Shown here piece after piece: positions 1-6,644 of a stretch of DNA of 6,987 nucleotides. This stretch comes from an uncultured Eubacteriaceae bacterium (GTDB lineage Bacteria; Bacillota; Clostridia; Eubacteriales; UBA1433), in assembly GCA_937880125.1 (NCBI GenBank), contig CALFLU010000014.1:1-6987 (forward strand), in the 5' to 3' direction. Positions within the stretch are counted from its first letter, which is position 1; every line of letters begins with the position of its first letter. A program made the position numbers and the translations under genes. Below the pieces are notes generated by a model. The model made no database searches and had not been told where the DNA came from. It worked only from the letters and a program-made list of their open reading frames with translations.

Positions 1-1
1 G

Positions 2-229
2 CTGAGTCCCGCTTTGGCGGCTGGGTGGTTTGCAGGGCTGACAGAAGCCTATATTCGCAAACCCGTTGTGGCGGACTTTGAAAAATTGTATGATGATGTT
101 GCCACGCTGAAGGGATTTTGGACGAACAAAATAACAAAAATATTGATTGTAACCGCCCTGGCCAACTTGGGCAGCGCGGTGGGTGCGGCCATTGCGGGGT
201 TGCATATTATCAGAACGCTGTTTGGCTGA
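2..229 (+). CDS. TraB/PrgY family membrane protein, C-terminal 75 residues (partial)
   Basis: The reading frame is open from the window edge (LSPALAAGWFAGLTEAYIRKP) to the TGA ending at 229; the start lies outside the window. The stretch resembles the conserved C-terminus of TraB/PrgY (pheromone-shutdown) proteins, where a small-residue-rich membrane segment is followed by a charged EAxxRKPxVxDFExL block, an LKGFWxNxxTxILxVxALANLGS block and a last hydrophobic helix. Here those parts are at about residues 1-14, 15-35, 36-56 and 57-73. The last 30 residues are hydrophobic and probably membrane-embedded. TraB proteins in bacteria are thought to be membrane-bound TIKI/GumN-like proteins; the biochemical role in clostridia is not known. 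The family call is from remembered motif similarity, and the N-terminal domain cannot be inspected. Confidence 0.78.
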   Translation: MSPALAAGWFAGLTEAYIRKPVVADFEKLYDDVATLKGFWTNKITKILIVTALANLGSAVGAAIAGLHIIRTLFG

Positions 230-281
230 GAAAGATGCGCTTTACTGCAGAGATAAATCATAATAGAAAAGGCAGTTCAAT

Positions 282-638
282 ATGAAAAAATATGTTAAGA
301 CATTTTTGTGTTTATTAATATGTCTGGTGATTTTTGCGGGTTGCGGCAATAAAACCGATGAAGCGCAAAATCAAACAATCTTTATCGGGGATAATTCGAA
401 AGTCGTTCAATTGGCCTCAAATCTACCTTATCCCGAGGGAATGGGTTATGACCATATTGAGATTCAGTCCCAAAATGAACCCTACGAATTAAAGGTATTT
501 GTAACCACAGATGAAGTGAAGACAGCAGGGCTGCAAGAATGTGCAGACAAAGCTTTTGAGAAAGTACACAATATGGGAATAATCAGTTTTTACAACCAAG
601 AGAACCACCAACTGATTCAGTCCTTTCACAGAAAATAA
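282..638 (+). CDS. Small secreted lipoprotein, probable DUF4825 domain
   Basis: A 118-residue protein beginning MKKYVKTFLC, with a positively charged N-terminus, a hydrophobic core (residues 8-19) and a lipobox ending in Cys21 (IFAG-C). Phe at -3 is slightly atypical, but the cleavage and lipidation site is convincing, so the mature protein should be anchored on the outer face of the membrane. The mature part has no transmembrane segment. The pattern IGDNSKVxxLxxxLPYPEG at residues 35-53 followed by IEIQSQNEPYELKVFV at 59-74 resembles the DUF4825 domain, which has no assigned function. An AAAAGG sequence at 267-272, 9 nt before the ATG, is a fair ribosome binding site. It lies 52 bases after the TraB-like gene with no obvious terminator between, so it may be read from the same transcript. 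Confidence 0.8.
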   Translation: MKKYVKTFLCLLICLVIFAGCGNKTDEAQNQTIFIGDNSKVVQLASNLPYPEGMGYDHIEIQSQNEPYELKVFVTTDEVKTAGLQECADKAFEKVHNMGIISFYNQENHQLIQSFHRK

Positions 639-711
639 GAAACTGTAAACATGAAAATAAGTTATCAATCATCGGTTTGTCCCGGCCTTGTATGCAGCAG
701 CGAATATTATC

Positions 712-732
712 CGCTACACCCTATGTGTAGTG
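712..732 (+). repeat. 8-bp hairpin, not a standard terminator
   Basis: Arms CGCTACAC (712-719) and GTGTAGTG (725-732) pair over eight positions with one G-U, around the loop CCTAT. No T tract follows, so a simple intrinsic terminator is unlikely. It could be a weak structure in the lipoprotein 3' UTR or a protein-binding palindrome. Confidence 0.4.
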
Positions 733-771
733 TGAGCACGTAGCAGGATAAAGTGATATCATGATAAAGGA

Positions 772-820
772 TCGGCAAAACAGTTATCGAGCAGCGGCAA
801 GAAGGCACAAATTTTGCCGA
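772..820 (+). repeat. 9-bp inverted repeat upstream of the aminotransferase RBS
   Basis: TCGGCAAAA (772-780) and TTTTGCCGA (812-820) are exact reverse complements separated by 31 nt. The 3' arm ends 3 nt before the GGAGAG ribosome binding site. In RNA it would form a long-looped stem close to the site; in DNA the arms could be separate half-sites. Function is unknown and chance is possible. Confidence 0.35.
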
Positions 821-823
821 AAC

Positions 824-829
824 GGAGAG
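824..829 (+). promoter_or_regulatory. Ribosome binding site fixing the aminotransferase start
   Basis: GGAGAG sits 8 nt before ATG 838. An in-frame TTG at 814 lies upstream of this site and would add eight residues, but it lacks its own ribosome binding site, so ATG 838 is preferred. Confidence 0.75.
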
Positions 830-837
830 AGAAGAAA

Positions 838-1572
838 ATGGACGAAAAGCATGTTTATGAAGTCATTCGATATCAAGAGGGAGTGGGGCTGTTTTTGGAA
901 GACCACCTGCAAAGGCTGCATGCGGCGTTGACAAGCAGCGGCCTGCCTTGTGATGTGACGGCTGAGGCGATAGAAGTGCTGTATGAGGCAAAAAAAGACC
1001 ACTTGCCTTCGCCGATCAACATGCGCATTGATGTGCGAGACAGCGGCTGGGCAGTTCACTTTCGCGACCCCGTTGCGGTGGATGAAAAGATGTATGCAAA
1101 GGGCGTTAAGGTGAAGGCCGTACCCATTTTGCGCAAAAACCCCAACGTGAAATCCGATACGGATTCCCATTATGCGCAAATGGCGCAAACGTACGAAAAA
1201 GAAGGCTATTTTGAGTACCTTTTATATGACAACGGCATCATTAAGGAAGGTGCACGCTCCAATTTTTTTGCCGTAAAGGATGATGTGGTCTACACCCAGG
1301 ACAACAAAAATGTGTTGATGGGCATTACGCGGAAAAAAATATTGGATATCTTGGAAGACATGCAAATAAAAGTGCGCCATGATGATATTCTCATCGATAA
1401 ACTTGAAGATTTTGACGGCTTTTTTCTCAGCGGAACATCTATTGGTGTCATGCCGATAGGGCAAATAGACGGAAAGTGTTTTGCAAGTGCGCAAAATACA
1501 TTGATAAAAAGGCTGATTGTAGAATATAATAGATGTGTTGACGACTATATTGCGCAACATACTAACAAATAA
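838..1572 (+). CDS. Class IV (fold-type IV) PLP-dependent aminotransferase family protein
   Basis: A 244-residue cytoplasmic enzyme of the branched-chain / D-amino-acid aminotransferase and aminodeoxychorismate lyase superfamily. Visible landmarks are the N-terminal VYEVIRYQEGVGLFLEDHLQRL (residues 6-27), matching the family's FExIRxxxGxxFxLxxHLxRL segment; Lys105 in NPNVKS, the likely PLP Schiff-base lysine; EGARSNFF at 137-144, with the EGxxSN glutamate; MGITRKKIL at 161-169; and SGTSIGVMPI at 198-207, the phosphate-gripping loop. It is shorter than typical BCATs (about 300) because the first 30-35 residues of the usual N-terminal domain are absent; compact clostridial relatives of this kind exist. 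The substrate cannot be set from sequence. The next gene, an MBL-fold hydrolase 70 nt downstream in the same direction, is probably co-transcribed. Family call is firm; amino donor and acceptor are unknown. Confidence 0.9.
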   Translation: MDEKHVYEVIRYQEGVGLFLEDHLQRLHAALTSSGLPCDVTAEAIEVLYEAKKDHLPSPINMRIDVRDSGWAVHFRDPVAVDEKMYAKGVKVKAVPILRKNPNVKSDTDSHYAQMAQTYEKEGYFEYLLYDNGIIKEGARSNFFAVKDDVVYTQDNKNVLMGITRKKILDILEDMQIKVRHDDILIDKLEDFDGFFLSGTSIGVMPIGQIDGKCFASAQNTLIKRLIVEYNRCVDDYIAQHTNK

Positions 1573-1623
1573 TGAGGTAAGGTCCCATGCACCGTATAAA
1601 ATGACATATTTCATATAATAAAA

Positions 1624-1633
1624 AAAGGTGGTG
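1624..1633 (+). promoter_or_regulatory. Ribosome binding site fixing the MBL-fold hydrolase start
   Basis: AAAGGTGGTG, close to the full anti-Shine-Dalgarno complement, lies 9 nt before ATG 1643. In-frame GTG codons at 1628 and 1631 fall inside this site and are therefore unlikely starts. Confidence 0.75.
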
Positions 1634-1642
1634 TTATTTCTG

Positions 1643-2557
1643 ATGGCTGATTTATTCAGCGACGAGCGGTTTTGTGAATTTTTATCAAAAATAGATGCCC
1701 AGGATGCTGCAAAATTCAAGCTGTCCCAAGTAGAGGACGAGCATTATGATATTTATGAATTTTACGGCGGGGTATATGCTTTTTTATCCAAGTGGGAAAG
1801 CAACGAAGAGATTGCGGCGTTTTTTCTTGTGGTGGGAGACGATAAAGCCATGTTGATCGATACCGGCATGGGCGGCGGCGATATTCCCCAGATGATTTTT
1901 CGCCTGATTGAAGACAAAGAACTCGTTGTGGTCTATACCCATGAGCACTTTGACCATATTGCCTTTGCGGGATATTTTGAAAATGAGTATATGATTAATG
2001 TGGAGGAAAGTATTGAGAGAGTCAATGCGGGCTTTACATCGGATGAGTTGAGCATTTCCCGTGTTCGTACAGACAGCCCCTATCCTTTGGAAGAGGGCAG
2101 AGCCACGTCGGCGGCCAATATCAAGCCCATTGAAGACGGCACGGTTTTTGAATTGGGAAACAGAACTGTTAAGGCCATTCACACGCCGGGGCACAGCCCT
2201 GCCAGCACCTGTTATTACGACGAAAAATACGGGTTGCTTTTTGTGGGGGATATTTTTGCAAGCAGTACGATTTATATCCATTTCGACGACGACTTTTTCT
2301 TAAAATCGGACTTGGATACCTTTGTGCAAAGTCTCGAAAAACTCATGCCCTATGTGCATAAGAGCAAGTATATTTATTTTACGCATCCTTCGGTTGCGGA
2401 CAAAGCCGATAAACTCGTCCTTTTAAAAGACGCGGTGGAAGAGGTTCGTGCGGGCAAAGTGGCCTATGACATTGTTCATGATGAGCTTTCTCAAAGCGAT
2501 GTAAAATGCTATAAAACCCACGGTTTAAACATTTTGGTTTCACTCAATAACGATTAG
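1643..2557 (+). CDS. Metallo-beta-lactamase-fold hydrolase
   Basis: A 304-residue cytoplasmic protein with a complete set of MBL-fold metal ligands. LIDTGMGGG (71-79) is the first beta-strand and Asp loop; THEHFDH (99-105) supplies His100, His102, Asp104 and His105; HTPGHSPAS (180-188) supplies His184; VGDIF (201-205) supplies the bridging Asp203; and YFTHPS (245-250) supplies His248. This arrangement is typical of glyoxalase-II-like binuclear metal hydrolases rather than true beta-lactamases, and there is no signal peptide. About 40 N-terminal residues precede the fold and about 55 follow it; I recognise no further domain. The natural substrate cannot be deduced. It shares direction and probably transcript with the aminotransferase upstream. 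The TAG stop lies inside the left arm of the terminator repeat. Confidence 0.92.
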   Translation: MADLFSDERFCEFLSKIDAQDAAKFKLSQVEDEHYDIYEFYGGVYAFLSKWESNEEIAAFFLVVGDDKAMLIDTGMGGGDIPQMIFRLIEDKELVVVYTHEHFDHIAFAGYFENEYMINVEESIERVNAGFTSDELSISRVRTDSPYPLEEGRATSAANIKPIEDGTVFELGNRTVKAIHTPGHSPASTCYYDEKYGLLFVGDIFASSTIYIHFDDDFFLKSDLDTFVQSLEKLMPYVHKSKYIYFTHPSVADKADKLVLLKDAVEEVRAGKVAYDIVHDELSQSDVKCYKTHGLNILVSLNND

Positions 2558-2603
2558 ACATAAAAAAAACAGATTGCACAGCAATCTGTTTTTTTTATGT
2601 CTA
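2555..2603. terminator. Bidirectional intrinsic terminator (perfect 23-bp inverted repeat)
   Basis: Arms at 2555-2577 and 2581-2603 are exact reverse complements around an ACA loop. The GC-containing core CAGATTGC/GCAATCTG is flanked by A8 on one side and T8 on the other, so a hairpin followed by a U-tract is produced on either strand. It separates the convergent MBL gene (ends 2557, +) and metH (ends 2608, -) and should stop both transcripts. Confidence 0.93.
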
Positions 2604-2607
2604 TTTT

Positions 2608-5004
2608 TTACAGAGCGTTTTTGCCGACCAATTCTTTTGCAATATTGCTGGTGGCCATGGCATCTTTGGCGAAGTAGGTAGCCCCGATTTTTTTGGCGTA
2701 TTCATCATCCAACACGGCGCCGCCCACAACAATGGCGCCGGTGTAGTTGCTTTGGCGTAAGGCACGGATGGTTTGTTCCATGCTTTTTAGGCTGGTGGTC
2801 ATCAAGGCCGAAAGGCCCACAAACAAGATGTCGTTTTTTTCAACGGTTTGCAAAATGAGGTCTATATCGGTATCATACCCCAAATCAATGACGGAAAAGC
2901 CGTAGTTTTGCAAAACCACTTTGACGATGTTTTTGCCGATATCGTGCACATCGCCCTTGACCGTGGCCACAATAATTTGGCGAGGATCGGACAAGTCGGA
3001 TTGGACAGTGCCCACTTTATGGCGCAAATATTCAAAGGCGGCTTTGCTGGCCTCGGCGGAAGAGATGAGCTGGGGCAAAAATATTTTACCCGATTCATAC
3101 AATACACCCACTTTGTCCAAGGCGGGTATGAGGCAGGTGTTGATAATGTCCATGGCATCTTTTTGCGCAAGCAAACTGTCGAGGCTTGCCTCGATGCCTT
3201 GTCTAATTCCGTTTAGAATCAGATACTCCAAACTTTGTCCTTTGCCCTGTTGGGCACCAGCAGTGGGCATAGCAACGTCTGTTTGCGCGCTGTAACGGGA
3301 GATGTAGTGTGCGCTGCTGTCTTGTTGGGCAAGCAAACGGTAGGTGTCGATAATTTGCATCGTTCCTTGCGCGTTGGGGTTGACAATGGGCAAATCCAGG
3401 CCGCTGTTAAGGGCCATGGTGAGGAATGTATTGTTAATGAAATTTCTTGACGGCAGCCCGAAAGAGACGTTGCTGACCCCCAGAACCGTTTTGACATCCA
3501 GCTTATTACGCACCATTTTAATGGCGTCTAAAGTGATTTGTGCGTTTTGCTGATCAGCGGCAATGGTCATTGTCAGGCAATCGATTAAGACATCTTCTTT
3601 GGCAATGCCGTAGTAGCGGGCACGGTCAAGAATTTTTTCCGCAATTTCACAGCGCGCCTCTGCGCTTTGGGCAATGCCGCCGCTATCCAGCGTCAGAGCT
3701 ACAACGGCGGCGCCGTATTTTTTGATAATCGGTAAAATGGCGTCCATGGCCTGCTCCTCGCCGGTGACGGAATTGACAATGGCTTTGCCGTTATAGACGC
3801 GCAGTGCGGCTTCAATGACGGCAGGGTCGTTGGAATCGATTTGCAACGGGCAGGTAACAACTGATTGCAACGCCTTGACAACACGCACCATCATCTCTTT
3901 TTCATCAATACCCGGCAGGCCCACATTAATGTCTAAAATATCTGCACCGCCGTCGACTTGTTCGATGGCCTGGCGCAGGATATAGCCGATGTCGTTGTTG
4001 GTGAGGGCTTCTTTAAAGGCTTTTTTGCCCGTGGGGTTGATGCGCTCGCCGATGACAAGCACCCTGTCGATGGAAAGTGCCTGGGTGTTGCTCGAAACAG
4101 CGCTTTGCCTTTTGGGCAGTGTGCGCAGTTGATAGGCCTCTTGTGCGGCCGTCTTTGTTTGTGCAATGTATTGCGGAGAAGTGCCGCAACAACCGCCCAA
4201 AATGCTGATGCCTTTGGCGGCCAGGCTGCCCATGCTTTGGGCAAATTCTTCCGCAGACATTTCAAAGGTGGTTTGGCCGTCGACGACTTGAGGCAGGCCT
4301 GCATTGGGCTTGGCAATCAACGGCAGGGTGGTTGTGCTTGCCAGTATATCCAAAACGGGAAGCAAATCCTTGGGACCCAAAGAGCAGTTTACACCCAGCG
4401 CGTTCACGCCGAGGCCTTGAAGGGTCAGCGCAATACTTTTCGGATCGCAACCTGTAAAGGTGCGGTGCGTTTGGTCAAAGGTCATCGTGACAAACACCGG
4501 CAGATCGGTGCACTCTTTTGCCGCCAGCACCGCTGCCTTGACTTCGTATAAATCCGACATGGTTTCAATATAGATCAGATCGGCACCGCAGTTGGCGCCG
4601 ATGCAAACTTGCTGAGAAAAAAGCTCGTAGGCCTCCTCAAAACGCAATGTGCCCATGGGTTCGAGCAGCTTGCCGATGGGGCCGATATCCAGCGCCACCA
4701 AGGCGCCGTATTTTTCTGCGGCTGTTTTGGCGTTATGAACCGCAGCGGTAATAATCTCTTCACAGCAAAGGCCATAGCCCTCCATTTTGAGCCGATTGGC
4801 GCCAAAGGTATTGGTAAGAATAATATTACTGCCTGCTTGCAGGTAGGACTCGTGCACCGCTTGCACGGTTTGGGCAGACAGCAGGTTAATTTCTTCGGGA
4901 GGACGACCAGGCGCAAGGGCGTAATTGTTTTGCAACAGTGTGCCCATGGCACCGTCCATGAAGATCAATTCTCTGTTTTTCAGTTTTTCATTCAGTTGAA
5001 ACAC
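2608..5004 (-). CDS. metH: Cobalamin-dependent methionine synthase, lacking the activation domain
   Basis: A 798-residue cytoplasmic enzyme that transfers a methyl group from 5-methyl-THF via cobalamin to homocysteine, giving methionine. Domains in order: homocysteine-binding TIM barrel (about 1-290) with MDGAMGT at 16-22 and the zinc cysteines Cys207 (GVNCSLGP) and Cys272/Cys273 (GGCCGTS); pterin-binding TIM barrel (about 313-570) with GERINPTG (319-326), DGGADILDINVG (351-362) and QIDSNDP (388-394); helical cap (about 595-665); and Rossmann-type B12 domain (about 672-795) with DVHDIG at 685-690, His687 being the lower axial cobalt ligand, and VVGGAVLD at 759-766. E. coli MetH is about 1,227 residues; the missing C-terminal activation domain is encoded by the gene directly upstream. 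The start is a GTG preceded by a strong ribosome binding site, and the first 13 nt overlap that upstream gene. All key residues are present. Confidence 0.96.
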   Translation of the reverse strand: MFQLNEKLKNRELIFMDGAMGTLLQNNYALAPGRPPEEINLLSAQTVQAVHESYLQAGSNIILTNTFGANRLKMEGYGLCCEEIITAAVHNAKTAAEKYGALVALDIGPIGKLLEPMGTLRFEEAYELFSQQVCIGANCGADLIYIETMSDLYEVKAAVLAAKECTDLPVFVTMTFDQTHRTFTGCDPKSIALTLQGLGVNALGVNCSLGPKDLLPVLDILASTTTLPLIAKPNAGLPQVVDGQTTFEMSAEEFAQSMGSLAAKGISILGGCCGTSPQYIAQTKTAAQEAYQLRTLPKRQSAVSSNTQALSIDRVLVIGERINPTGKKAFKEALTNNDIGYILRQAIEQVDGGADILDINVGLPGIDEKEMMVRVVKALQSVVTCPLQIDSNDPAVIEAALRVYNGKAIVNSVTGEEQAMDAILPIIKKYGAAVVALTLDSGGIAQSAEARCEIAEKILDRARYYGIAKEDVLIDCLTMTIAADQQNAQITLDAIKMVRNKLDVKTVLGVSNVSFGLPSRNFINNTFLTMALNSGLDLPIVNPNAQGTMQIIDTYRLLAQQDSSAHYISRYSAQTDVAMPTAGAQQGKGQSLEYLILNGIRQGIEASLDSLLAQKDAMDIINTCLIPALDKVGVLYESGKIFLPQLISSAEASKAAFEYLRHKVGTVQSDLSDPRQIIVATVKGDVHDIGKNIVKVVLQNYGFSVIDLGYDTDIDLILQTVEKNDILFVGLSALMTTSLKSMEQTIRALRQSNYTGAIVVGGAVLDDEYAKKIGATYFAKDAMATSNIAKELVGKNAL

Positions 5005-5669
5005 GTTTTACCTTCCTTTCGATAGGCGCAGTTTTCCTTTATTGCGCAGGTGGCACAAGTAGCATAATGGGTATGGTCTATGGACTTATCCACAATGCCG
5101 ATAACGGCGGTGATGGATTTTTTCGGCTGCAAGATGCCCGATTGACCGACATGTAGGCCGATTTGTTTTTCGGCATTGAGCAGTTGCAGCAATGCCCCTT
5201 GATAGCAAAGCGAAAAATCGCCGTACCCGCAGCTGAAACGATTGGTCAGGCGATATTGTTCATCGATCTCTTGTGCAATGCGCTGCTCAACGGCATTGGC
5301 CATGGCTTCGGCAGCCACCGAGGCGCAGCTGTCCAAAATGACGCAGCGGGTCATGTCGCGATAACTTTCGGCGCGAATGGCTTGCTCGATGGCACCTCCC
5401 GCGCTCAGCGCCATAAACACCGCCTTTTGCGAATATTTAAGCAGGCGGCTTAAATCCGCAGAAGAGATGACCACCGCCGTGTTTTTTACGGTTACGATGG
5501 GGGCGGCAACGTGCACAAGAAAGGTTTGATAGGTGAAAGCGGGGACGATTTTGGCATAGCTAAGCGCAATGCAGTCATCGATTGTTTTGTGAAGACTGTC
5601 ACTGATTTCTTGATTGACATAGCCCAGACGACTCAATACACTTGCTTTATCGATGTGATAGCTGAGCAA
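4992..5669 (-). CDS. Stand-alone methionine synthase activation-domain protein
   Basis: A 225-residue protein resembling the AdoMet-binding reactivation domain of MetH, here as a separate gene. RFSCGYGDFSL (144-154) matches the RxxxGY AdoMet-binding motif of the E. coli domain, and PKKSITAVIGI (182-192) matches the conserved PxxSxxAxxGI strand. The likely role is to bind MetH's B12 domain when cobalamin is oxidised to cob(II)alamin and permit reductive remethylation with AdoMet. T. maritima has a similar split between MetH and a separate activation protein. The C-terminus carries four cysteines, Cys205, 208, 214 and 223 (CxxCx5Cx8C), not present in the E. coli domain, which might bind metal or an iron-sulfur cluster. 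The start is TTG with AGGCGGTG 4 nt upstream, 10 nt past the metF stop, and the 3' end overlaps metH by 13 nt, so translation is probably coupled. Confidence 0.87.
   Translation of the reverse strand: MLSYHIDKASVLSRLGYVNQEISDSLHKTIDDCIALSYAKIVPAFTYQTFLVHVAAPIVTVKNTAVVISSADLSRLLKYSQKAVFMALSAGGAIEQAIRAESYRDMTRCVILDSCASVAAEAMANAVEQRIAQEIDEQYRLTNRFSCGYGDFSLCYQGALLQLLNAEKQIGLHVGQSGILQPKKSITAVIGIVDKSIDHTHYATCATCAIKENCAYRKEGKTCFN
5011..5019 (-). promoter_or_regulatory. Ribosome binding site fixing the GTG start of metH
   Basis: On the minus strand AAAGGAAGG lies 6 nt before GTG 5004. It is inside the 3' end of the activation-protein gene and makes the GTG start convincing. Confidence 0.75.
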
Positions 5670-5673
5670 ATTG

Positions 5674-5681
5674 CACCGCCT
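5674..5681 (-). promoter_or_regulatory. Ribosome binding site for the TTG start of the activation protein
   Basis: Minus-strand AGGCGGTG, one base off AGGAGGTG, ends 4 nt before TTG 5669 and overlaps the last bases of the metF TAG stop. No ATG or GTG lies nearby in frame, so TTG is the best start. Confidence 0.6.
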
Positions 5682-6561
5682 ACTTGACCGTGTTTTCTAA
5701 CCGGAGCATGTGGTCAATGTTGTGCGTAATGCGACGGGCAATGGTGGGGCTGTTCATGGTATAGAGATGGATTCCCTGTACATTGTTGTCGAGTAAATCC
5801 ACAATTTGTTCCGTGGCATACAAAATACCCGCCTGCATCATGGCTTCTTTGTTTGCGCCGTAGCGGGCAAGCAGGCGGCTGAGTTTATGGGGCACTTTGG
5901 AGCCAGAAAGAGACAAAATGCGCTCGATTTGTTTGGTGTTTGTCACGGGCATGACACCCACATGGATGGGGGAGCGCACCGATGCGGCACGCACCTTTTC
6001 GACAAAGCGATAAAAGTCGCTGTTGTCAAAAAACAACTGTGTGATAAACAATTCAGCGCCGTAATCTTCTTTCATCTTCATGTATTCGATGTCTTTTGAA
6101 AGATTTTCCGATTCGGGATGTCCTTCGGGGTAGCATGCCGCGGCAATGTTGAAAGTGTGATTTTGTTTCACGTATTCAATGAGCTCGGTGGCGTGCAAAA
6201 AGTCGTTGGCAACAACGCCGTCTTTGTTTCTGTCTCCGCGAAGCGCCAAGATGTTTTGGATTTGACTCTCTTGCAGCCTTTGCAAGGTGTCTTGAATATC
6301 TTTTTTCTCTGAATTGATGCACGTCAGGTGTGCCAGCGGCTCAAAGTCGTAATTTTCTTTGATGTGCGAGACAATTTCGCAGGTGCGGCTGTTGGGACCC
6401 GATCCCCCTGCGCCATAGGTGACGCTGACAAAGTCCGGATTGAGATCTTTCATATTTGCCAGTGCGTCATAGACCACTTCAATGGGTGAGGTGGGACGCG
6501 GAGGAAAGATTTCGAGGGAATAAACCACTTTTTTCTTTTTAAACAAATCGGATATTTTCAT
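5680..6561 (-). CDS. metF: 5,10-methylenetetrahydrofolate reductase
   Basis: A 293-residue cytoplasmic flavoprotein of the MetF family, which reduces methylene-THF to 5-methyl-THF, the methyl donor for MetH. The length matches E. coli MetF (296). Landmarks: SLEIFPPRP (15-23) with Glu17, the counterpart of E. coli Glu28; VSVTYGAGGS (45-54); LAHLTC (76-81); NILALRGDR (103-111) with Asp110, the counterpart of E. coli Asp120; AACYPEGHPES (141-151); FITQLFFDN (172-180) with Gln175; and HVGVMP (200-205). No partner subunit such as MetV is encoded nearby, so the reductant (NADH or ferredoxin) is open. ATG 6561 is chosen over TTG 6573 because the ribosome binding site overlaps that TTG. First gene of the metF-activator-metH operon, read from a promoter about 40 bases upstream. 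Confidence 0.95.
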   Translation of the reverse strand: MKISDLFKKKKVVYSLEIFPPRPTSPIEVVYDALANMKDLNPDFVSVTYGAGGSGPNSRTCEIVSHIKENYDFEPLAHLTCINSEKKDIQDTLQRLQESQIQNILALRGDRNKDGVVANDFLHATELIEYVKQNHTFNIAAACYPEGHPESENLSKDIEYMKMKEDYGAELFITQLFFDNSDFYRFVEKVRAASVRSPIHVGVMPVTNTKQIERILSLSGSKVPHKLSRLLARYGANKEAMMQAGILYATEQIVDLLDNNVQGIHLYTMNSPTIARRITHNIDHMLRLENTVK

Positions 6562-6567
6562 GAATTT

Positions 6568-6571
6568 CTCC
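6568..6571 (-). promoter_or_regulatory. Ribosome binding site fixing the metF start
   Basis: Minus-strand GGAG lies 6 nt before ATG 6561 and partly overlaps an upstream in-frame TTG (6573), which would add four residues. This makes ATG the better start. Confidence 0.75.
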
Positions 6572-6579
6572 AAATCTGA

Positions 6580-6607
6580 ATATTATGATAATATAAAAAA
6601 ATATTAT
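6580..6607. repeat. AT-rich palindrome cluster at the metF promoter
   Basis: ATATTATGATAATAT (6580-6594) is a perfect 7-1-7 palindrome just downstream of the metF transcription start region. A third copy of ATATTAT at 6601-6607 is inverted relative to 6588-6594 across an A6 spacer and overlaps the -10 box. The placement would suit a repressor operator. The centre does not match the PerR/Fur AATNATT core. The region is very AT-rich, so chance is a real alternative. Confidence 0.35.
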
Positions 6608-6631
6608 AGTATAAAAAACAAGAAAATACAA
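6603..6631 (-). promoter_or_regulatory. SigA-type promoter of the metF-activator-metH operon
   Basis: On the minus strand TTGTAT (plus coordinates 6626-6631) is followed after exactly 17 bp by TATAAT (6603-6608). The -10 is perfect and the -35 matches four of six positions. Predicted start near 6596 leaves about 35 nt before the metF ATG, too short for a riboswitch. Confidence 0.65.
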
Positions 6632-6644
6632 TAGTTTCGCGGTC

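Larger units (their letters stand above)
639..837. other. Gene-free interval with two inverted repeats
   Basis: About 200 bases without a credible coding frame. It holds a short hairpin (712-732) and a long-looped inverted repeat (772-820) that ends just before the ribosome binding site of the next gene; both are listed separately. I could not find a -35/-10 pair with standard spacing, although transcription of the aminotransferase should start here or upstream. No T-run follows either repeat, so I do not see a standard terminator for the lipoprotein gene. Confidence 0.5.

Noticed and set aside
236..264. Promoter for the lipoprotein with CATAAT at 259-264
   Set aside because: The matching -35 position (TGCGCT) bears no resemblance to TTGACA and the predicted start would leave almost no leader.
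1591..1619. Promoter for the MBL gene with TATAAT at 1614-1619
   Set aside because: The hexamer is perfect, but the -35 position reads ACCGTA and a start near 1626 would fall within the ribosome binding site. Co-transcription with the aminotransferase is simpler.
784..1719. Minus-strand open frames opposite the aminotransferase (134 and 165 residues)
   Set aside because: Shadows of the aminotransferase; no initiation signals and no recognisable motifs.
3958..5025. Long plus-strand open frames (197 and 138 residues) opposite metH
   Set aside because: They lie antisense to strongly conserved metH domains, lack ribosome binding sites I can see, and their translations resemble no family; they reflect the codon usage of metH.
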